Source: Synergistaceae bacterium (GTDB taxonomy: Bacteria; Synergistota; Synergistia; Synergistales; Aminobacteriaceae). From it: a stretch of DNA of 57,800 bases. Numbering within the stretch: the first letter of the stretch is position 1; every line of letters begins with the position of its first letter. This document shows, one piece after another, positions 52,910-57,800 of this stretch. The DNA lies in NCBI GenBank assembly GCA_017443945.1, contig JAFSXS010000093.1, positions 1 through 57,800 of the forward strand, given 5' to 3'. The position numbers and the translations under genes are program-made. The notes under the pieces were generated by a model, which made no database searches, had not been told where the DNA came from, and was given only the letters and a program-made list of their open reading frames with translations.

Positions 52910-54424
52910 CTACTTTTTTGTTGCAGGGAAATAAACTTTGAATAAATAAATCAGGCAGAATAATACTGCAACACCGATTCCGATTCCATAAGCAAGAGTT
53001 CTGTCAAGCATTAAGTAACATTCAGGAGCAATACAGAAATATGTAACACTTACTGCGCTCATGAAAGTAGCCGGAATTGCCGCAATAAATCCGCGTCCGG
53101 GTGCTACGTTCCTGCAAAGATAAACAGCTCCCGCCCATAATGCGATCATTGCTAGAGTCTGATTCGACCATGAGAAATAACGCCATACGATCGTGTAATC
53201 AGCTAACGAAATAAAATATCCTGCTGCAAGTAACGGCACTGCAAGAATCAAACGAGGCGCAAAACCTTTTTGATCAATCTTGAACCAGTCAGCAATTGTT
53301 AATCTTGCACTTCTGAAAGCTGTATCTCCTGAAGTAATCGGACATGCAACAACGCCCAAAATCGCGAGAATACTTCCTACGGGGCCAAGCAAACCAATTG
53401 AAATTTCGTAGACTGAGTTAGAGTTACCGCCCTTTATTGCTGCAAGTGCTGCTGTTGAGAACTCGCCGCCCGTTCCTGTGTTGTAGAATGCTATACCTGC
53501 TGAAGCCCATATTAATGCGATAATACCTTCTGCAACCATTGCACCGTAAAATACAAATCTTCCTTTACGCTCTGAAGTCAAGCAGCGAGCCATTAACGGA
53601 GACTGAGTCGCATGGAATCCCGAAATAGCACCGCATGCAACTGTGATGAACATTAACGGCCAAATAGGCTGATTTGCTGCGTCAGGGTGCATGTTGTAAA
53701 GTCCTTCCCATACTTCAATCATGGGCTTGACTCCGTTTACGTGATTCATGACTGTAACGCCGCCGATTCCTATTGCCATGAAAATTAAGCAAAGCCCGAA
53801 CAACGGATAAATTTTTCCGATTACTTTATCAATAGGAAGAAGAGTCGCGAGGAAATAATAAACAAGTATTACAATCGTTAAAATTTTTGTCCATTCAGCA
53901 ACACTATAGCCCCATAAACTTGTAGCAGCTGATGCACTGCCGGAAACTGCGCTTGTACCCTGAACAAATAATTTCGCGAGCAAACCTGCAGGACCGACCA
54001 TGAAGACAACTCCGACCATTACGAGCAATACAACAGAAAATACACGCATAATTTGAAGCATAAAGCCGCCTAAATATTTTCCGGTAATTTCTGAAACGCT
54101 CGCGCCGTCGTTCCTGACTGAAAGCATACCCACTAAATAATCGTGAACAGCACCGGCAAAAATTGTTCCGAATACAATCCATAAATCAACCTGAGGCCCC
54201 CAAATCGCTCCGGATAATGCACCAAATATCGGCCCAAGTCCCGCAATGTTGAGAAGCTGAATCAAAAACGCTCTTCCCGCTGAAATCGGCACAAAGTCAA
54301 CGCCGTCCGGATGTTCAACGCAAGGAGTCTTTCTGTCGTCAGGCCCGAAAATCTTATCAACGATAAAACCGTAAATCATATAGCCGAGAACTAATATTAC
54401 AAGTCCGCCCAAAAACGAATACAT
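52910..54424 (-). CDS. cstA: Carbon starvation protein A
   Basis: 504 aa, about fourteen membrane helices. CstA family features: the N-terminal DGVDFVPISAGRAFLIQLLNIAGLGPIFGA region (in parts), the GAVHDYLVGMLSVRNDGASVSE segment and the SGFHATQSPLMARC motif. CstA-type proteins import pyruvate or peptides. Short form compared with the E. coli protein of about 700 aa; this size is common in anaerobes. Forms a pair with the HMA gene. Confidence 0.93.
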   Translation of the reverse strand: MYSFLGGLVILVLGYMIYGFIVDKIFGPDDRKTPCVEHPDGVDFVPISAGRAFLIQLLNIAGLGPIFGALSGAIWGPQVDLWIVFGTIFAGAVHDYLVGMLSVRNDGASVSEITGKYLGGFMLQIMRVFSVVLLVMVGVVFMVGPAGLLAKLFVQGTSAVSGSASAATSLWGYSVAEWTKILTIVILVYYFLATLLPIDKVIGKIYPLFGLCLIFMAIGIGGVTVMNHVNGVKPMIEVWEGLYNMHPDAANQPIWPLMFITVACGAISGFHATQSPLMARCLTSERKGRFVFYGAMVAEGIIALIWASAGIAFYNTGTGGEFSTAALAAIKGGNSNSVYEISIGLLGPVGSILAILGVVACPITSGDTAFRSARLTIADWFKIDQKGFAPRLILAVPLLAAGYFISLADYTIVWRYFSWSNQTLAMIALWAGAVYLCRNVAPGRGFIAAIPATFMSAVSVTYFCIAPECYLMLDRTLAYGIGIGVAVLFCLIYLFKVYFPATKK

Positions 54425-54535
54425 GAAATAATTTCTCCCTTCATAAAATATGATATATTGTATTTATAAAATTTTAGTCGATTCGCGATTTAAAGCAAGT
54501 ATATTAATTACGTAAATTAAGGAGGTTTATTTATC

Positions 54536-55240
54536 ATGCTGTCAAAACCTGTGAAAACTTTAGGCGTTCTCGGAGGAATGGGCCCCGCTGCATGTGCTGA
54601 ATTTCTTAGAATCTTGGCCAAAGACTCACCCGCAAAAAATGATTCTCAGCACCCGAAAATTATAATGCTCTCAGATCCAGAGACTCCAGACAGAAGCGAC
54701 GGCCTTATGGGACTCGGCCCTGATCCTGAACCGGTTATCAGGAAAAATTTATTTAAGCTCGCGGAATGGGGAGCAGATTTACTCGCCGTGCCCTGCAACA
54801 CCGCACATTATTTTATTGACAGATTCAGAAAAGATTTGCCCGTACCGCTGATTCATATTGTGGAGTCAACTGTCGAAGCTGCTAGAGAATTGAGTCAGGG
54901 TAATTGTTCGTGGTTATTAGCTACTGACGGGACGATAAAAAGTTTAATTTACCAGACCTGCGCGGAAAAATTGAATTATCACTTCTTGAGACCATCGCGG
55001 GAACAGCAAAATAATATTCAATCATGCATAAGACTCGTTAAAGCCGGAGATCTGCACACAGCCGGTGAACTTTTACGCGATACAGTAAATCAATTATGGC
55101 GTGAACGTAATGTGCCTGTTACAATGGGCTGCACTGAAATCCCGTTAGCTTATGCCGTGTCGGGACTTCCTGATGATAAACAAGTTTCTAGCTTGCAATC
55201 TCTTAGTAACGCGTGCATTCGTGTTTTATACGAGCTGTAA
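54536..55240 (+). CDS. Aspartate/glutamate racemase family protein
   Basis: 234 aa. Two-domain Asp/Glu racemase fold with both catalytic cysteines: PCNTAHYF (about 88) and MGCTEIPLA (about 199). The N-terminus VLGGMGPAACAEF is typical of YgeA/RacX-type amino-acid racemases with broad specificity; substrate not determined. AGGAGG about twelve bases before the ATG. Divergent from cstA. Confidence 0.9.
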   Translation: MLSKPVKTLGVLGGMGPAACAEFLRILAKDSPAKNDSQHPKIIMLSDPETPDRSDGLMGLGPDPEPVIRKNLFKLAEWGADLLAVPCNTAHYFIDRFRKDLPVPLIHIVESTVEAARELSQGNCSWLLATDGTIKSLIYQTCAEKLNYHFLRPSREQQNNIQSCIRLVKAGDLHTAGELLRDTVNQLWRERNVPVTMGCTEIPLAYAVSGLPDDKQVSSLQSLSNACIRVLYEL

Positions 55241-55249
55241 TGCTATAAT
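55241..55249 (+). promoter_or_regulatory. Extended -10 promoter for Wzz-like gene
   Basis: TGCTATAAT, 45 bases before the start codon, beginning 1 base after the racemase stop codon; no good -35 box. Confidence 0.55.
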
Positions 55250-55293
55250 CACACGGAAAAATTTTATTTCTCGAAAGGATTTGATTTAATACA

Positions 55294-56511
55294 ATGCCTC
55301 ATAATAGAGAAAAAGAGCAGGAACGCTACGAGGACGAATTATCATTATTTGACATAATTAATATTTTATGGCGCAGAAAATTTTTTATCATAATTGTTAC
55401 GATGTTATTCGGCATTGTTGCTGTTATCCGAGCACTTCTCGCACCGTTTACTTATAAAGCCGACTGCAAAATAATCCCTCAGCAAACAGCATCTAGAATC
55501 GAGGGTTTAGCTGCAAGTTTGGGAGGTCTCGCTGATTTTATGGGAATGTCCTCAAGGGGCAGCGGAGGAGCGTTATTATTAGGGATTCTAAGATCTGATT
55601 CTGTCGCCGATGCAATTATTGATAGATTTAATCTCATGGGAGAAGCCAGCGCCGACTCAAGAATAGAAATGAGAAAAGCCGTACTCGGAGGACTTCAAGC
55701 ATCAGAAGTTTTTGGAAGCGGAATAATAACAATTTCTTATATCGCACTAGACCCCCAGAAAGCAGCCGACATCGCAAACGCCTTTGTAGACGAACTGCAA
55801 AATAAATTGCATGATATGTCCGTAGCAAGTGCCCAGAAAAAACGCGAATTCTTCGAGGGACAATTAATCCAGGCTCAGAAAGAATTAAACGACGCAGAAG
55901 ACGCAATGATTAATTATCAGCAAAGAAGCGGTGTTGTAGTATTAGACTCGCAAACTAGCGCGTTGATTAATGCAATAAATGATCTAAGAAAGCAAGTAGC
56001 AGCCAAAAATGTGGAAGTTTCTTCGTTGAAAAGCTATGCAAGAAAAGATAACCCGCAATTAAAACTAGCTCAATCACAACTAGACGCAATGAGACGTGAG
56101 TTACAGAGCCTCGAAGAACAACAAAAAATTTCTGATTCAACACGAAGAAGCAGTAATCTACTATCAAGCGATGTCTTGTCAATGAGGCGCGTTCCTGAAC
56201 TCGGACGGGAATATAACCGTTACGCACGAGCATTACAATTCGCGACTGCAAAATATGAACTCATGCTAAGACAGTATGAAAGCGCAAAACTTACCGAAGC
56301 AAACGACATGGCCTCAATTTCTGTAATAGATTATGCATACCCGCCTGATGCAAGATTCGGCCCTCAACGCACCAGAATGGTTATAATTAATTCTACAATA
56401 GGGCTGGCTATCTCGGTATTCTGGTCATTTTTCGCTGAATATATGCGCAAAAAGAAAGAAGAACGCGAGCGCGCATACAATGACGATTACGACGACGATG
56501 ATGACGATTAA
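55294..56511 (+). CDS. Wzz/GumC-type polysaccharide chain-length protein
   Basis: 405 aa. Two membrane helices (about 30-50 and 362-382) flank a periplasmic domain with coiled coil (about 190-330, QLIQAQKELNDAEDAMINYQ). N-terminal ELSLFDIINILWRRK and the Pro-rich stretch before the second helix (DYAYPPDARFGPQRTRM in part) identify the Wzz family. The cytosolic end is very acidic (YNDDYDDDDDD). It would set chain length of a surface glycan; no polymerase or flippase is near. The 3' end overlaps the next gene on the other strand by 4 bases. Confidence 0.9.
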   Translation: MPHNREKEQERYEDELSLFDIINILWRRKFFIIIVTMLFGIVAVIRALLAPFTYKADCKIIPQQTASRIEGLAASLGGLADFMGMSSRGSGGALLLGILRSDSVADAIIDRFNLMGEASADSRIEMRKAVLGGLQASEVFGSGIITISYIALDPQKAADIANAFVDELQNKLHDMSVASAQKKREFFEGQLIQAQKELNDAEDAMINYQQRSGVVVLDSQTSALINAINDLRKQVAAKNVEVSSLKSYARKDNPQLKLAQSQLDAMRRELQSLEEQQKISDSTRRSSNLLSSDVLSMRRVPELGREYNRYARALQFATAKYELMLRQYESAKLTEANDMASISVIDYAYPPDARFGPQRTRMVIINSTIGLAISVFWSFFAEYMRKKKEERERAYNDDYDDDDDD

Positions 56512-56723
56512 ATAATATTTATCTCGTAATACGCTTTTATCCCGTAAACATCAACAAGAGCGTCAAGCACAGAACCTTTTATACCGCGCACTTCAGAGTC
56601 AGGTTCGGGCAAAACTTGAATCACAAAATAATCTTTGTCAAGCTGTTCGAGCCTGAAATTTTTTACTTCTTTTACCCGCGACATTCTTTCACGTAAAATA
56701 TTTTCTCTAGGTATATTTGACAT
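56508..56723 (-). CDS. Small hypothetical protein
   Basis: 71 aa, not recognised. Predicted basic start, then a compact beta-alpha-beta-like pattern ending GSVLDALVDVYGIKAYYEINII. No signal or membrane segment. GGGGAG eight bases before the ATG supports translation. Convergent with the Wzz-like gene, sharing 4 bases at their ends. Confidence 0.6.
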   Translation of the reverse strand: MSNIPRENILRERMSRVKEVKNFRLEQLDKDYFVIQVLPEPDSEVRGIKGSVLDALVDVYGIKAYYEINII

Positions 56724-56814
56724 TTTTTATTCTCCCCTTTTATATTATCATAATAGCAATTTTTTAATTCCGTACAAGTCAAGTTATTTATATTTATCAA
56801 GGAGGCGTTTTTTT

Positions 56815-57498
56815 ATGCGTAAAATTTTTTTAGCTGTTGTGTTGTCGTTGTGCATTGCTTCTCTTGCCTTTGCTGATGTTACCCCCTCACCGAGATGGCT
56901 TTATTCGCTTACTGCTGTTCAGGATGCAACACAAGTAATAATTATTTCGGGCTGTCCTGATAATCAAGGAAGAGGCGCAAGTTTTACCATGCACGAGAAA
57001 GACGGCGATAGATGGCATGAAGTTATTTCTTGTCATGCGTTTATCGGCAGAAATGGTTGGGGCAAAAAAGTCGAAGGCGATGGAAAAACTCCCTGCGGCG
57101 AATTTAGATTTACAAAGGCGTTCGGAATTAATAGAGCTCCAAGCGGAACTCAAGTCGATTACACAAAAGTTGATGAGGCTGACTACTGGAACGGAGACTC
57201 GGACTCGCTGCTTTATAATCAATTTGTATCAACGAACGATTATACAGATTTCGAGATCAGCAAGAGTGAGCATATAATCGATTACAATATGGCGTACAGA
57301 TATGCGCTTAATATCAGCTGGAATCCATTAGGCAAACCCAACAGAGGCAGCGCAATTTTCCTTCACTGCTACACAACACGCAAATATACCGGCGGCAGCG
57401 TTGCAATTCCTGAAAGTGTAATGGTCGAAGTATTAAGACGTGTAGAAGATGATTGCGTCGTTATCATGGACAAAGAAGAAAATATACAGTACTATTAA
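56815..57498 (+). CDS. L,D-transpeptidase (YkuD) family protein with Ser at the catalytic Cys position
   Basis: 227 aa. Signal peptide 1-20 ending AFA; periplasmic. YkuD-fold features: GDGKTPCGEF (88-97), SEHIIDYNMAY, GSAIFLHC with His184, and TGGSVAIPES (192-201). The last normally reads (A/G)GCVAIPE, so Ser195 replaces the cysteine that forms the acyl-enzyme. ATG 56815 chosen for its AAGGAGG site; a longer frame from 56635 runs into the upstream gene. Terminator downstream. Confidence 0.82.
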   Translation: MRKIFLAVVLSLCIASLAFADVTPSPRWLYSLTAVQDATQVIIISGCPDNQGRGASFTMHEKDGDRWHEVISCHAFIGRNGWGKKVEGDGKTPCGEFRFTKAFGINRAPSGTQVDYTKVDEADYWNGDSDSLLYNQFVSTNDYTDFEISKSEHIIDYNMAYRYALNISWNPLGKPNRGSAIFLHCYTTRKYTGGSVAIPESVMVEVLRRVEDDCVVIMDKEENIQYY

Positions 57499-57516
57499 TT
57501 GACTCAAAAATTTTTG

Positions 57517-57550
57517 CTCCGTCGTAGAAAATTTGCGGCGGAGTTTTTTT
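57517..57550 (+). terminator. Rho-independent terminator after YkuD-family gene
   Basis: CTCCGTCG / CGGCGGAG stem (8 bp with one T-G pair), 11-base loop, then TTTTTTT. Confidence 0.9.
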
Positions 57551-57716
57551 GTGCTTACTAAAAATTTTTTCTCCGTGAATAATTGCGAGTGCTGAAAAAT
57601 TTTAAAGTTTTTGTAGTTGCAAATGTAGTTGTAATATTTATTTTTCCGGGAATTGTTATAAAATTTTTTCTGCGAAGTCTTGAAGGATTATAGCATAAAT
57701 ATATTTGCACAATATA

Positions 57717-57800
57717 ATATAGTCAACGCACTTAATTTGTTATATCCAGATCAATGCAAAAATTTTATCGCGCTTATATAATTCGTTCTGCCCACCCGCC
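57717..57800 (-). repeat. Dispersed repeat, partial copy cut by window end (copy D)
   Basis: TATAGTCAACGCACTT, TTTGTTATATCCAGAT, GCAAAAATTTTATCGCGC and CTGCCCACCCGCC match the complement of 28022-28104 with about five differences in 83 bases. It ends in the C-rich core, so the rest lies beyond the window. The remaining part of the gap 57551-57716 is AT-rich with nothing recognised. Confidence 0.8.

Overview
The window looks like chromosomal DNA from an anaerobic, host-associated, diderm bacterium. The best fit is the Synergistota, but that is inference because no rRNA gene is present. The cell-envelope genes (a Kdo transferase, a very large AsmA/TamB-type protein, a Wzz-type chain-length protein) point to an outer membrane with LPS. 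A flavin-based fumarate-reductase-type enzyme, a C69 dipeptidase, a sugar PTS and CstA suit an amino-acid or sugar-fermenting gut or oral anaerobe. The DNA is moderately AT-rich, uses TTG and GTG starts often, and is rich in GACTC/GAGTC.

Layout: 0.1-2.0 kb, secreted FMN/FAD reductase; 2.2-3.7 kb (-), IMP dehydrogenase; 3.8-14.0 kb (+), a long housekeeping run yhcH-tadA-recJ-relA/spoT-dtd-MBL hydrolase-mreB-mreC-mreD-mrdA (stringent response, repair, rod shape); 14.3-15.3 kb, a GT14-type glycosyltransferase with a tetranucleotide repeat at its 5' end and tRNA-Val(CAC); 15.3-18.1 kb (-), PTS IIBCA with a HAD phosphatase; 18.1-19.4 kb (-), an Rpn-family nuclease with an internal start and a duplicated tail; 19.5-20.8 kb, MATE exporter; 20.9-25.1 kb (-), Sel1 protein-prmA-mtaB-Hsp70-like ATPase; 25.3-26.5 kb, CapA-like protein; 26.7-27.8 kb (-), an orphan gene between repeat elements; 28.3-29.6 kb, rarA; 29.6-38.9 kb, a signalling island (PAS-GGDEF-EAL protein, three hybrid histidine kinases, a receiver protein); 39.0-44.0 kb (-), AsmA/TamB-like-site-2 protease-cdd-era; 44.3-48.0 kb (+), C69 dipeptidase-nuclease-Kdo transferase; 48.0-48.4 kb, tRNA-Val/Asp/Phe/Gly cluster; 48.5-52.6 kb (-), a frameshifted TupA-like ATP-grasp gene and an iron-type ABC transporter without binding protein; 52.7-54.4 kb (-), CstA with an HMA protein; 54.5-57.5 kb, racemase, Wzz-like protein, small overlapping ORF and a YkuD-fold protein.

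The most interesting points are these. (1) The Rpn nuclease gene has a strong internal ribosome-binding site with GTG start in front of its repeat-bearing tail, as described for intragenic RpnS antitoxins, plus a tandem second copy of that tail as a separate ORF. (2) A dispersed intergenic repeat family has a G-quadruplex-type core and is often placed like a promoter. (3) Two candidate slippage loci exist: G11 at the junction of two hybrid kinases and (GCAA)4.75 in a glycosyltransferase. (4) Several proteins have degenerate active sites (GGDEF-EAL, YkuD).
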